Of a stretch of 64,000 nucleotides of DNA, positions 24,344 to 36,800 are shown one piece after another; the stretch's first letter is position 1; every line of letters begins with the position of its first letter. Under the pieces are notes generated by a model, which saw only the letters and a program-made list of their open reading frames with translations, did not search any database and was not told the origin of the DNA. Made by a program: the position numbers and the translations under genes. Location of the stretch: assembly GCA_032622095.1 (NCBI GenBank), contig CP136069.1, positions 67,357,319-67,421,318 on the forward strand, written 5' to 3'. The stretch is from Siphonodentalium dalli. Lineage: Eukaryota; Mollusca; Scaphopoda; Gadilida; Siphonodentaliidae.

Positions 24344-24500
24344 TCAACACATTTCAACATCTTCTGAGACACAGAGGTTTCAAATGGTGATGAATTATAG
24401 TATTTTAATAATATTTTATGGCATATATTGTTATTAAAACCGTATATCAAGGCACTATAAAAAATAAACAGTGACTTGAAAATTAAATGGGCCTTTAACC
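24344..24500. mobile_element. Internally deleted MITE, copy A
   Basis: Reverse-complement relative of 8210-8345, ending 'gaaaattaaatgggccttta'. Copy B (54094-54535) keeps about 290 more bp at the left, so copy A lost that segment. Confidence 0.6.
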
Positions 24501-24536
24501 ATTACTGGTATCGGTAAGTGAATAATCATATTGGTC

Positions 24537-24630
24537 TCAGTAAAACGAGTTGTACTTGATTTCTATGAACGCCTTATGAGGTCTAAGTAAAACGAATTGT
24601 AGTTGATTTCTATTAACGTCTTATGAAGTC
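24537..24630 (+). repeat. Minisatellite, 2 units of ~47 bp, copy A
   Basis: 'agtaaaacgagttgtacttg' and 'agtaaaacgaattgtagttg' start two units. Copy B has four units in the same alternation (54577-54765). Confidence 0.85.
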
Positions 24631-24723
24631 CAGCAGTTGGTGTTGGTAGAATACGCATCATACGGTTGTGTACATGTAGTATGCATGCTACTAGTTCGAA
24701 TTGTTCGTTGAAATATCATAAAT

Positions 24724-24862
24724 AGAGCATGTCTTGTCGTTGACTACGCGGGGATGTGCCCAATTCGGCGAATATAGTTCACTCCGCTTAGCGTCGTGAA
24801 CTATACCCACCCCACTGGGCTATATATACACGCGTATAGTCAACTCCAAGCCATGCTCTATT
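24724..24862. repeat. Hairpin, copy A
   Basis: 'aaatagagcatg' and 'gttgactacgcg' on the left pair with 'cgcgtatagtcaac' and 'catgctctattta' on the right. Preserved at about 54848-54990 in copy B. Confidence 0.6.
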
Positions 24863-25222
24863 TATTAATTAGAAAGAAGATGACCTATATAATTTCTAAC
24901 TATTATAGGTAGGTTGTCAATATGAAATGACATTGAAAGGTCGCATGAAGATCAAGTCCCGAAAATGTATTTTTCGACAGACAATTCACTATATATCTAA
25001 ACTTCTAAAGATATGATATGGTATTATTGCGATGAATTAACATTGTTTGCTTCACTGCGCTGAAAGTTTCTATACCAGCTATTAGTTCTGGATATATTGG
25101 TCGACCAGACTCGACCTTTTGCACGCCACTATAGAACTCAACTTCACCCCACTAATTGTCTTCATTGATGTCTCCTCTAATTTGTTTTCGGTTGTTAACA
25201 ATATAGTAAGTGTCCACATAGA

Positions 25223-26320
25223 CTCCAGACAAGATGGCGGCCATCGTGACGGCCATTTTTTCTTTATATGTACCAGATCTGTTTGATCACCATTACAGAA
25301 AATATAATATCACATGCGGTTTTATTTTCAACTCGATTCGTTATGCTAATATACCCCGCTTACAAAAAGATCCGACACCAAAATCCAATATGGCGACCAA
25401 GATGGCTGCCGAAATGTGATTTTGCTAAATTTTCGACATTTCACCACATATCGTTTGTTCCTGGAAAAAACTTTGACATCTTGACGCGATTTTGTTTATA
25501 CATTTATCTTATAGAGTCATTTGTGCACATAATGAGATAATACTATGCATACATGGCCCGATATTTCTTCTCAATATCAGCTCGATATCACGCTTTTCCA
25601 AATGCCGATATAATCCGCTCAACGCCAATACCGTAATATCTGCTTCGAATTCGAATAAGTAGGCGTTATTGTTATTATATCTCCACCCATTTATATATAC
25701 GGAAATACATGGGCTAGGATTCCTCTTATACTTGAGTTGAGGAATATTCACCCAACAATAAAACGGCGGCCAAAATGGCGATCAGAAATGGAAAATTCAC
25801 AGAAAATCACCGATTTTCACATCAGTGAGCGTTGTTATCATGACAACTCCATCCACGCTTACTGTTGTGAGTTGGTAGTACTGAGGCGATGTATCTGCCT
25901 TTTATCTCATCCAATAAAACGTCCCCCAAACCCAAGATGGCACCCAAAATGACGCATAGTTTTAAAGAAAGTCACCGAAAATCACTCATATTCTCATCAT
26001 TGGGAGCTAATGCCGCACTATTGTCATGACAACTCCACCCATGCTTACAGTTGAGTTGTGAATACTGAGGTGAAGTAATTATATTATATCCCCTCCAAGA
26101 AATAACTTCCCAATTACGAGATGGATGCTAAACTGGTCACCGAAATTTGAAAACACGTTGATATACCTTTACTTTCTTACAATTGGCGCTATTGACGTGA
26201 ATTCATTTGAGTTGGGCAATTGAAACTCACGACAAGATGGCGGCCAAAAATTGAAACAGTCTTTAACAGTTTCTTTGTGTTTGCAGTATGTAGGATGGTT
26301 TGGTGACTAAATTATTGGCG
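25223..26320 (+). repeat. Degenerate array with recurring ATGGCGGCC-like cores
   Basis: 'caagatggcggcca' or variants occur at about 25230, 25390, 25770, 25935 and 26235. Two clearer tandem units at about 25735-26110 share 'aaatcaccgattttcacatc', 'tcatgacaactccatccacg' and 'gttgtgagttggtagtactg', with a period near 180-190 bp. The element also exists in copy B (55365-56470), where one spacer has about 70 bp more. ATGGCGGC resembles the YY1 consensus, but no regulatory role is shown. Confidence 0.6.
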
Positions 26321-27312
26321 GAATTGAAGCTACCCTCGAGAAAATGGATACAGCCGATACTAAGTTTGGTGAGGCTTATATTCAGTTCTAAATATAACAG
26401 TATACAATTACATGACATAGTATGAGTCACGAATCCATGACCTATATTGCAAACTGGTGATATATGTTATACTCTTCTTATATTGTAATTGTTAAAAACA
26501 TAATTATTGCATTAAATGACCAATAAACAATCAATCAATCACTCAAAACTGTCAAACGGTAAGAATGCACAGTCCATGCTGACAACCATGATAAACCAAC
26601 CGACGGTTGGCACCGATTGGGGTTCCCGTAGCGATAGTTAACAAAAAGAACAAATAACAATTTAACAAATATACCTTCTGTGATATTACTTCTCCACCAT
26701 ATTGGATTTTCTACACCGTATGCTACGCCGATTTGCTCCACTGTGAGAGTATTAATATGATATATAAGATTAAGTAATCTGATATATGAGAATACTAATC
26801 TGATATATCATAATACTAAACTGATATATCATATTAATAATAGAAGAGAATGTATCGGTTCTACGCCGTCATAGAAAGATGATCCCATCAGTGGTATCAT
26901 GCAGTTGTTTCTGCGATGCGTCGTCTGAGTCACAGCGTATTGTGTTTTGCAGGACGCTTTGCTTGATGTTGTCCATATTTTCGAATTTGTTTGTACATCG
27001 ACATGATGTCCTACAGTTTGAAATGTCCACCATGCAAACATCACATGTAAGCACATTTACTGAGAGCCTGCATCTTCAAGACACCAATAGGTTAATATTT
27101 TCGTTGTGCAGAAAGGCATCACAAACGCTATAATACCATTACAATAATGGGAGAATCCATTTTGTAAAGAAAGGGATGAAAAACCATACCAGGAATTTTG
27201 AGAACAACAAATCATTAATTTTTTAATTTTTTTTTTTAATGTATAAGATTCCGCAAATACATGTATCCTTCACCATATCCCTGCTCAAGCCTTGAAATAG
27301 TGTGTCTCATTT

Positions 27313-27388
27313 GCAGAATGAGGTCCCCAGAGGGTTAGTTTAGTGACGCTATCACACATGCTGGACTAGCATCACCAAAGTTCCCCAG
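27313..27388. repeat. Palindromic repeat (GAGGTCCCCAGAGGGTGAATTT family)
   Basis: Diverged unit: 'gaggtccccagaggg' pairs loosely with the right half, which reads 'agcatcaccaaagttcccca'. Counterpart in copy B at 57516-57589. Confidence 0.6.
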
Positions 27389-27514
27389 TTTAAGTTGGTG
27401 ATGTTCACCCATTAGTCACCTCGATTGTGCATTTTATCTTCTGCAAAATTTGGGATATAAAAACTGACTAGAAGGGGAAAAGTAACTAAACATAACATTA
27501 ATTTGAGATACTAT

Positions 27515-27964
27515 TGTAATACTTTCGACCACTACGAGTTAGGTAAGTAGGGTTAATTTTAGCTGAAAGTTCAATGTCTTTAGCTGATAAGTCCGGTGTC
27601 CTAAATTGCTGGGAATTATAGCTCTGAGTGGATGACCTATAATTATGGGTCGTTGACTTTTGGAGTTAAATGCTTTGTCAAAGCGGATTATTAATTGTCC
27701 ATTAATTTGATGTAAGCGACACATGTCCCCAGCAATCACGACATTTGATGGGCTAGGGGCGTTATCCTTTTCAGCGGATATATACTAGGAGAGCCAAGCT
27801 ATCGGGGACTCTTGTTCCGACTCTTGCTCAGATAGCGAGAAGTAATGTTATTATATTTTTCTCCGTGGCCGCCTGATGTGATGTTGTAAATATTTGTACA
27901 ATAAATTTCATCAACGTGTTTCCGAGAATTCCAACTTAATGGTTAGAACCTGGGGAGTGCTACA
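27515..27964 (+). repeat. 5' LTR of the 5.1-kb retroelement
   Basis: TG...CA termini. A TATATA box lies at 27779-27784 and AATAAA at 27900-27905, in the order expected for U3-R-U5 with plus-strand transcription. Confidence 0.88.
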
Positions 27965-27973
27965 TTCCCGAGA

Positions 27974-27991
27974 TGGTGCCGAGTTAGCAGG
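27974..27991 (+). promoter_or_regulatory. Candidate primer binding site
   Basis: TGGTGCCGAGTTAGCAGG lies nine bases after the 5' LTR. A start in TGG fits pairing with a tRNA 3' CCA end. The tRNA was not identified. Confidence 0.5.
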
Positions 27992-28147
27992 ACATTTCTT
28001 GGAATTCTTGGACAGGTGGTCACGGAAGAAAAATATGGAGGAAACTAAATGGACGAAATAAGGTATATATGAGGCAATTTGCAATTCATTTGCTGGTTCA
28101 CCTGGTTCACAACCCGTATAGCTATTAGGTCATTTATCTTTGGTTTA

Positions 28148-28860
28148 AAATTGTTGTGCCAATTTTCCCATATAAGGTATACTTAGAAATTACTGTTGTA
28201 TCAGTGTTTCAATGTCGAGTTGTTGTTTCAAAAATTGTTGCGTCAATTTGAACCCCTCAGACATTAGGTAGATTTATCTTTGGCTTAGAATTGTTGCGTC
28301 AATTTTTCCATATTAGGTATGCTTGAAAATTACTGCTGTATCAGTGTGTTTCTATGTAGAGTTGTTGTTTCAAAAATTGTTGCGTCAATTTGAAATAAAT
28401 TATATCTGGTCAAATTTGTTTGTAAATTGGCCATTAATATTAAATCTGACAAATTATGCATGATATAGATATTGTGAAGAAGAAAATTCTCACATCGAGT
28501 AATCTGTCGATTATATTAGTTTTTAATTGAACAATATATGGGTAAAGCAAAAAAGTTGTTCAGAGAATACACAGTTGTAGTTTAAATTGTTGCGTCAATT
28601 TTTACATATAAGGGTTTCAAAAATCGTTGCGTCGATTTGAAATAAAGATTGTTTGTTTTTCGAGGTATTATTGTACATGTACGCTCGGTGTGAATAGCCT
28701 AATTGAACAAAATGTGGTTAAAGCAAAAAAGTTGTTCAGGGAATATACAGTTATAGTTTAAATTGTTGCGTCAATTATTCTATATAAGGTATGCTTAAAA
28801 AATTACTGTTGTTGTTTCAAAAATAGTTGCGTCGACAGCTGGCGTCGATTTGAAATAAAG
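28148..28860 (+). repeat. Degenerate internal repeats of the LTR element
   Basis: Four blocks (about 28150, 28276, 28578 and 28758) contain 'attgttgcgtcaattt', usually followed by 'ccatataaggtat.ctta' and then 'gttgtttcaaaaattgttgc'. 'aaagcaaaaaagttgttca' also occurs twice (about 28543 and 28721). Their regular spacing within an otherwise non-coding interior is notable. Confidence 0.7.
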
Positions 28861-31800
28861 AGTGTTTGGTTTTCGAGGTATTATTAGTTACATGGACGCT
28901 GGTCTAAATTTTTTTGCAAATTTGCCGGAATAATTAAAATTGAAAAATGTTATCAGCTAGAAGAAATAATCGCTGGAATTATATTTGTGTCCATCGCTAT
29001 ATGGTTTCCTATAAATTTGATAAGATTGATGCTACAATCTACACGGAAAGAGATTCCAGTAAATTATTAAATGATGCATATATATACAGATGTAGCGAAT
29101 ACACAGTTAGTTTGTCTGTCGGCTTGTTTTCAAACAAGTTGGAGTTAGTTGAAAATTTCCAGATAAAGAAATTTGGCACAAGTTATGGTTAGGTAATTTA
29201 GAAAGTGCTTATTGAAGCCTATTATGGTATATATATATAGTAGGATTTTGTCAAAAACAAAAAAATGTTCTTGGAAATTCTGGTTGAACAGGTATTAAAT
29301 TGTTACACCAGTATACAGGTTATATAGATATGTAAAATTTACTGCTAATTTTAGCATGTTTTCCAGTTAATCCTCATGATTTTAGTGAGTTCTGGTTTTG
29401 AACGAATTATGATTGGGAATTTTGTTGAAATTGTTCTGTCAGTGAATTAAGATTAGTTTTATTGTGCTCGGATTATCCATTTGAAAACATTAGTTATTTA
29501 TGACAGTTGTCAAGAGACTGGTTGCGTCCAGCGAGATATATCTTTAAATAAAAGAAATTAGTTGAAGTAATTCGGAAAATTTTAAATTACAGACATTATA
29601 GTCACTTGAAGTTTGAAGTATGGTTTAGGAATGTTCAATTTAGCCAAATGATTCCAATGTTTTGCAAGAATATCTACACGGATGGTCAGTGGTATTTTGT
29701 GTTATGACACACCCGGATTGGGTTAAAATGTCGATTTTAAAAATAGATAGATCGCTGTACATGTATCGCCATTGTATATGGGCGTTATCAAAATGGCTTT
29801 AATGTGTTCAAGTTTCGAACAAACCAAAGTGGATCAGAGTTGACAAGTCGGAAAGTCAGAAATGTAACTGAATAATCAATTATGGTATGCCCATACACGA
29901 AAAGAATGGCTAGAAAATTGATTATGCCATACTAAAATCTGTTCCGGGTATTCTGAGAGTGTCTGTAAGTAATAAACCAGACTAACATGCTACCAGCATG
30001 TCTAAAATGTTTGTTGACGGCACCGAATACACGGAATAGAATAGAAACAAAGAAAGGAACGTACCTTTAACGGAATTTAAATGGATCCGAAAATAGTCCT
30101 ATTAATTCCATGGAAGATATACGGATTAAAGACACAAATTGAACCATAACTATGTTGGGAACTTTGTCATTAAGAAATATATCCGTACCCACAGAAAATT
30201 TGTATACAACGGATGTACAGCACCAACGAGACACTATTAGGAACGTATAGTCCATGTGAATGATCTGGTGATTTTGAGAAAATTCAACATCCAATTGTTG
30301 TGGTCAAGGTTAATGAATGCCACATTGAGGTGCTTGTCTATTCAAAACACTGAAGTTAAACCTCGCCTTAGGGCATCAATTATTGAGGCTAGCTATCGAA
30401 CAGGGGACTGAGTTGACCTTTGAAGATTATTCATGCATGCTGAATTAATTATGGGGTTTGTGTTGTAGTCTGAATCAAAGATTCGTATGGTGTCATGACC
30501 TTATCTATCGATTTTAGTTAAAGGGACATGTGAATGAAATTAGCTTACGAATTTCGTTTAAAATTTGTCTGAGGTCATGCAAATAAAGACCAATTTGGCG
30601 TGAAAAAAACATTTCTCATGGCCACCAATTGACCAGTCTCGAGATAATTAGTGTTGTGAAGTCTATCTCAATACCGGTATTAAGATGAACGTGTTGGCCT
30701 GAGCCTGTTTTATAGATAGTACGACATCTGTTCTGTGTCATATCGAGCGTTACAAAAACAAATTTGCATATTTTCAAATTAGGAGTTGTCTGAGTTCCTG
30801 AAATTATAAGTTAGGAGTTGTCTGTAGATTTTAAGTTTAAAGGGACATAGAATGATGAACTGGAAATACATTTAAAGAATTAGCTGATGTCAGGAAAATA
30901 AAAGTTGTATAGTGAACCATTGAATTGTTTTAAAGGGACATAACATATATAATAATGTAATGTAGGTTGTATTAAAAACCCATATATAATTAGCTATGTG
31001 AACCATGCAGTAAGCCAAGCAAATTGTCTCAGGGGTTGTACATTTTATTCCGTTGTTTCACAAGGAATAACTATATATGAAATATTTGACATTTATGTAA
31101 AATGTCCGTAATTGGTGTGGGTGTTACATGATAGTTGTTAGAATTACTAGCTGGCAAGCTATATATTACTAGAAGGGTATGCCCAAATATGGGGCCCGTG
31201 ATAATTGATTTGGCGTTCCAAGTTTATGGAATCGTGCTTTGACACAAATGACGAGATTTGACTTGTCGGCGCTAATGATGTTGAAAAAAGTTTATGTTAT
31301 AGAGCATTAAGTTACATGCTGGTATACATGGAGATGTTTAGTTTGGCATTCCAGGTTAATGGATAGCGATTTTTACGTGACAGGCGTGATTTTAACACGC
31401 GTGCCAAGGATTTCTAAAATCTCAGTTGATAGAGCATTGTGCAAGATCGTTTTGTACCATGCTCGTATTTGTAGAAGCTTGGAGCCAAATTAAAATGTGA
31501 ATTGGTTAGATTGTCATTTCAAGGTTGAAATCGTGTTCTACACGTATAAGCGTGTCGTAACGCTATTGACATTACCCAGATAATTCATTTCAGTTCTTAC
31601 ACAACGTATATGAAGTCCTTTCCACTAGACAGTATTGAACCTTTATTTATGCCCAAATTCAAGATCGAGTTGAACTTTATTCATCTTTCGTATCGAAACA
31701 AGGCAAATATAACCCTCCACAGGAAGTCAAATTCTGGATATTAAACCATATTGATCCTTTGTCAAATGTCGCCCGAATTCAAGGTCAAATTGAAATTCAT

Positions 31801-32163
31801 TCCAATTTTCGTACCGACACAAGGCGATTATTTGAACATAGCTATGACGATGGGATCGACGCCTCTATCGTTTGAATCTGGAATCGCTGGATATTCGGAA
31901 TGGAGCCAGGACGAACGGAGTTAATAGGGAGGCCACTATTGACTCCCAACACGGAATGAGAAGCTAATATTCCAGGATGGTGCCATTCTCCTGTTCGGAA
32001 CAATTCCTGCTATCGACGATTCGGATTATGACATTCATGTGTTAAAACTTATGTTTTATTGTGTTAAATGTATATTCCAAATGGGATAGTTTGGATCTCC
32101 ACTCACGGAATTATCAAGTTTTTTGTCTTAGGACAAAAATCTTGAAAAAGGTGATGAGAGTTA

Positions 32164-32616
32164 TGTAATACTTTCGACCACTACGAGTTAGGTAAGTAGG
32201 GTTAATTTTAGCTGAAAGTTCAATGTCTTTAGCTGATAAGTCCGGTGTCCTAAATTGCTGGCTAAATTATAGCTCTGAGTGGATGACCTATAATTATGGG
32301 TCGTTGACTTTTGGAGTTAAATGCTTTGTCAAAGCGGATTATTAATTGTCCATCTGGTTTGATGTAAGCGACACATGTTCCCAGCAATCACGACATTTGA
32401 TGGGCTAGGGGCGTTGTCCTTTTCAGCGGATATATACTAGGAGAGCCAAGCTATCGGGGACTCTTGTTCCGACTCTTGCTCAGATAGCGAGAAGTCATGT
32501 TATTATATTTTTCTCCGTGGCCGCCTGATGTGATGTTGTAAATATTTGTAGAATAAATTTCATCAACGTGTTTCCGAGAATTCCAACTTAATGGTTAGAA
32601 CCTGGGGAGTGCTACA
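32164..32616 (+). repeat. 3' LTR of the 5.1-kb retroelement
   Basis: Matches 27515-27964 with about ten differences. Preceded by a purine-rich 'gaaaaaggtgatgagag', a candidate polypurine tract. Confidence 0.88.
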
Positions 32617-32650
32617 CTATAGATACTTCCCAGAAGTTGAGGCCCAAGAA

Positions 32651-32739
32651 GAACGACGTCCCAAGAGGGTGAATTCAGTGATGTTAGCCCGCTGTGTGGT
32701 TTAGCATCACTAAATTCACCCTCTGTGGACCTCATTATG
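32651..32739. repeat. Palindromic repeat (GAGGTCCCCAGAGGGTGAATTT family)
   Basis: Left half 'cccaagagggtgaattcagt' pairs with right half 'ctaaattcaccctctgtgga'; the loop reads 'agcccgctgtgtggttta'. Counterpart 57746-57833. Confidence 0.85.
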
Positions 32740-33410
32740 CAAATGACAGACACACTATTTCAAGGCTTGTCACTGTTCATATACACCTAATATATGATGT
32801 AAGTTATGTGTATGTATATAGTGTGGGTATCTAAAACACACCTGTGTACATAGGATCTCATTGTTAATACCATTCAGAATGTACAAAATTTATCATAAAA
32901 ATACTCCATAATGTGCTATAAATAAACCATACAATTTACTCAAGATTCTTTTGTCAACGGGTTCAAAATTCCATATTCATATTCTCAATATTTGTTCAAA
33001 CTAAATCAACAATAGTCAAAATATTGATCTAGTGTAAGGAATGTAAACAGACGACAAGCCGGAAGTCAAAAGTCATGTTTGCGCAACAATAATACATTTG
33101 AGTACACCTGGACTATTTCATGTTAAACAATGACCGTTGTATTTGATTACTATAGAATGCGTTTAATGAATGGAATAAGGGTCGGATTCTGTAATAAAAG
33201 GGGTGATATGGTAAGTGAATCCAAACAAATATTTTTGTTTCTGAAAAATTATAAATATTGCAGCAAATAATTTCAAGTTGCCTATTCTTATGGTAAACTT
33301 GTGGTTCTGGTCAGGTTAAGTTATGGCCCCTGATGCTTCATTTTTCAGAGGAATTCTCACACGCAATATTCCACATATATTGTATATACTTCCCAGAAGA
33401 TGAGGCATAA

Positions 33411-33512
33411 GCAGAATGAGGTCCCCAGAGGGTGAATTTAGTTATGCTAGCCCGATATGCACGGTAGTGTCACTATATTCACCCTCTGGGGATCTCATCC
33501 TGCAAATGACAG
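33411..33512. repeat. Palindromic repeat (GAGGTCCCCAGAGGGTGAATTT family)
   Basis: 'ggtccccagagggtgaattt' pairs with 'attcaccctctggggatctc'. Preceded by 'tatacttcccagaagatgag', the usual left flank of the family. Counterpart 58469-58560. Confidence 0.88.
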
Positions 33513-33678
33513 ATACACTATAACAAGGCCTTTTGACAATGAGTTTATGACCTCATTAGGCCAGACCAATTTCATTTTGCTTGGTTTACAAATATTTTGG
33601 GAAAAAATGAGGGATTAAGGCCACATAAATGTCCAAATATTAAAATAGGTCTTAATCCGAATCGTCTAATTTGTTGGA

Positions 33679-33833
33679 CTAACAGGTGACCAGCTGAGTA
33701 CTGTCCACAAATCCATTGGGACACATGTCTCCCCCGTTAGTCGGCAATGGATTAACACAGAGCTTGTAAGATCCAATTTTGTTATTTAGACATAGGTCTA
33801 AATTGATCACGTCAGAATATCCGCCGTTTATAG
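33679..33833 (-). CDS. TSP1 gene exon 7 (TSP1-like repeat 4, terminal)
   Basis: Acceptor 'tgtttattttcag|ctataaac'; the frame runs to TAG at 33681-33679. Encodes '[14 protein letters not shown]', '[15 protein letters not shown]' and a last Cys just before the stop. The CxxPxPxxGGxxC pattern is typical of TSP1. The stop codon lies at the edge of a palindromic element. No AATAAA is obvious downstream. Confidence 0.72.
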
Positions 33834-36800
33834 CTGAAAATAAACAATAAAATCATGATTATAAATATAATCAATTTTATGCTTGAGTAATTGCCGGGCA
33901 TGTCACTTAAATAGAGGTAAAAATATAAAAATAAATATTTGTGTTTAAGTCAAAATATAAAGATATAAATTGAGCTATTTCTTCACATAAACCTGTATAA
34001 ATAGTAAATAGTAATTTAGGAGCGTCTGATCGGATTGAGTACCTTTAAAATAGAGGTAAAACATAAAATAAAAATGTGCATCAACAACCACCAAAACAAA
34101 GAATTTTAAAGATTTGTTTAATATGATTACAGTTTAAGTCAAAATATAAAAATATTAATTGAGTTATTTCTTCACATAAACCTGTATAAATAATTAAAAC
34201 TATGGTGAAAGCAAATAAAAAGTCTCCAGCTGCAATCAACTATTTTCAGAATGAGGTCACCAGAGGGTGAATTTAGTGATGCTATCCTGCAGACCTAGCT
34301 AGCATCACCAAATTCACCCTTCGGGGAACCTCACTCTGCTTAGGGCTCAACTGATAATCGGAGACCTGCGATCAGATTGAGGCTCCCCAGATCCAGTTTA
34401 AGTTGGTGATGTTCACCCACTAGTCACCTCGGTTATGCATTTTATCTTCTGCAAATTAGTGGAAAAGTAACTAAAAACCATTGTTAATTTGAGACTATAT
34501 ATACTTCCCAGAAGTTGATGCCTAAGAAGAATCAGGTTCCCAGAAGGGTGAATTTGGTTATGCTAGCCCGCTGTATGGGATAGCCCCACTAAATTCACCC
34601 TATGGGGACCTTATTCTACGAATGTCAGATACACTATATCCAGGTTTGACTGAGACCACATGCTTCACATTTTAATCAACATAAACATAAACCAATTAAT
34701 TAAAAAGTTCAATTTTTTAAACAATATTTGCTTATTTTATTTTTAGTTCTGTTTCTCTTTATCACAAAATTGGCCGACAACACATTGCATAATGGCGAGG
34801 TGCCCAATAGGTGCACATCACAATCTTCACCAACTGGGAATTTAAATATGAGTCCAGGTCTCCCATAGCAGATGAGGCCATACAGAATGAGGTCCCCAGA
34901 GGATGAATTTGCCGCTGTGCGGGGTAGCGTCACTAAATTCACAATCTGGGGACATCATTCAGATATTCTCAAGCCTGAATGGCACAGCGAGCTAGCGTCA
35001 CTAAATTCACCCTCTGTGGACCTCATTCTGCTCAGGCTTCATCTTCTGGGAAGTATCTATCTATAGGGTAAAATTAACATTGTTTTTGGTTACTTTTTCC
35101 CTTCTGTTCAGTTTCTTTTCCCCTAATTTTCAGAAGATAAATTGCATAAACGAGGTGATTAATGGGCGAAGATCACCAACATCAACTGTGGAACTTCAAT
35201 CTGATCCTAGGTCTCCCATAGCAGTTGATGCCTATGCAGAATGAGATTACCAGAGAGAGAATTTAGTGATGGTATAGCCAGCCGTGCGGATAGCGTCACT
35301 AAATTCACCATCTGGGGACCTCATTCTACAAATGACAGACACACACACTATTCAATGCTTTCTAGTGATACACAACGCAACGGATTTGTCTAAACACTCA
35401 TTTATTATTTTCTAATTTGTATCAGATTTGTTCAACAAGTTAAGATGGAGGTCAAGTGAACTGACCTGAAAATCTGGTGCCGAATATTTGCAGAATGAGG
35501 TCCCCAGAGGATGAATTTTAGAGCCCTGCGAATCGGGGTTTACGTTTCAAATCGAATCTCGAATCGGGTAAAATATTCCTCCCTATGGGAGACTCGCACA
35601 TATAAGAGCATGCACTGGCACATGATCTTTAATGTTGTACCAGCGCAGCTCCCGTCACGAAAGGGTTAATGTGTCTTCTGCGCAATATACTTTACAATAA
35701 TGCAAAGATATCATGAGCATCAAGAAATACAGTAGCAAAAGAATGCAGCTCATTTTCGTCAAATATGCTGATGGAGGTGAATCACAAAATTAATGGTGTT
35801 TACTCTTTATAATGTGCTTCCGATCTTTCATTGTTGGCAAACTTCGTGCGGTGACCGAACCATGCGATTTAAATTGTATCATTCTGCAGTTCTGATCTCC
35901 TTGACCTATGACAATATACAGAACGGAGACTGGCGAGGTTTTCACTGTGTGTGTAATACCGGAGTCCCGATTGGCTTACGTCATTCTTATAAAGATTGGG
36001 CGGTCTATCTTATTGATAATTTGCGACAGTGTTATATGTTTGTTCGATCGTTTCTTAGTATCGCAAAGTTTCTTAGAACAGGAGCAGTTTGTACTATATA
36101 GTCTATAGAAAATTTTCACGTCCCTAGTGAATTTACTGACGCTACCCCGCACAGTGGGCTAGTGTCACCAAATTCATCATCTGGGGACCGATTATTCTGC
36201 ATGGCCTCTTTACTCCATAAATATTTAGATAAATAACTTAATTGGTCATTTGTTGAAACTTATTATCTGAACATTTCTCACCAAAGAATATGAATCCTTC
36301 TGCACTAAGTTGTATTATCTATTCGTCATACTGTCATCTGCTCATTTTTCCTGAACACCTCCAGATGAATAATAGACCATTCCAATGTAGACTTTTTTAA
36401 CTGAGTGGGATAATCCATTTAGTATAGAACTGGTTAAACAGGTTAAATTGTACTCACGAGAGGGCCCGGAATCTTGGCAAGGTTGAGTTTCCATCTGACG
36501 ATAGCCACCGCTGCAACTGTCGTGCATGCAATATCTGTACCGACGAATAAGGTCATCCTCACAATCAGAGAATTCTGTCCAGTTCCCATACTCTGGTCCA
36601 GATGGAATAGAGACTAAGTAAATAATAATAATGTATTTTATATAGCTATTCAAATTTGAAATCCAAGATGGCCTGTGCCGGCCATGTTTTTCAACAAATT
36701 TAGGTCAAAATAGGAGGCTCCCATCTAGCGGTCACCCGAAGATCCATATGAAGATTGGTGATGATCGGATGAGGGATGTGGTTTGTAGGGTGTGTCAAAG

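Larger units (their letters stand above)
27515..32616 (+). mobile_element. 5.1-kb non-coding LTR retroelement (LARD-like), private to copy A
   Basis: Two direct repeats of about 450 bp (27515-27964 and 32164-32616) start TGTAATAC and end GTGCTACA. They are flanked by CTAT (27511-27514 and 32617-32620; ACTAT if the last A is shared). Copy B has a single CTAT at the same place, so it is the empty site. The LTRs differ at roughly ten positions. The 4.2-kb interior has only small unsupported ORFs and no gag, protease, RT or integrase motif, so it must rely on proteins supplied in trans. The interior carries four degenerate repeats with 'attgttgcgtcaattt'. Confidence 0.9.
1..36583 (+). repeat. Segmental tandem duplication, copy A
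   Basis: Base 1 matches 47324 and the two stretches stay collinear to 36583/64000, at near-identical sequence in most aligned parts. Blocks seen by eye: 1-2853 with 47324-49670; 7534-9715 with 49719-51740; 21772-23165 with 51741-53140; 23625-24340 with 53147-54090; 24350-27510 with 54395-57707; 32617-33600 with 57708-58660; 33605-35925 with 59265-61568; 35930-36583 with 63230-64000. Copy A has extra blocks at about 2854-7533, 9716-21771, 23170-23619 and 27515-32616. Both outer limits are unknown because copy A may start left of the window and copy B runs off its end. Confidence 0.93.

Noticed and set aside
26675-26740. Possible 66-bp minus-strand exon with GT-AG ends, phase 1 to 1, identical in copy B
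   Set aside because: It lies 7 kb beyond the stop of the TSP1 gene, is too short to recognise, and no partner exon was found. The open frame and splice sites may be chance.
26869-27054. Cys-containing minus-strand ORF, conserved in copy B
   Set aside because: The acceptor has a poor pyrimidine tract, and most copy differences change residues, including a Cys to Arg. Not enough to call an exon.
30067-30294. 75-codon minus-strand ORF inside the 5.1-kb LTR element
   Set aside because: Antisense to the element, no homology recognised, and no splice support.
35793-36101. 102-codon plus-strand ORF
   Set aside because: Falls inside the hAT-like MITE, and copy B interrupts it by an LTR element; no domain recognised.
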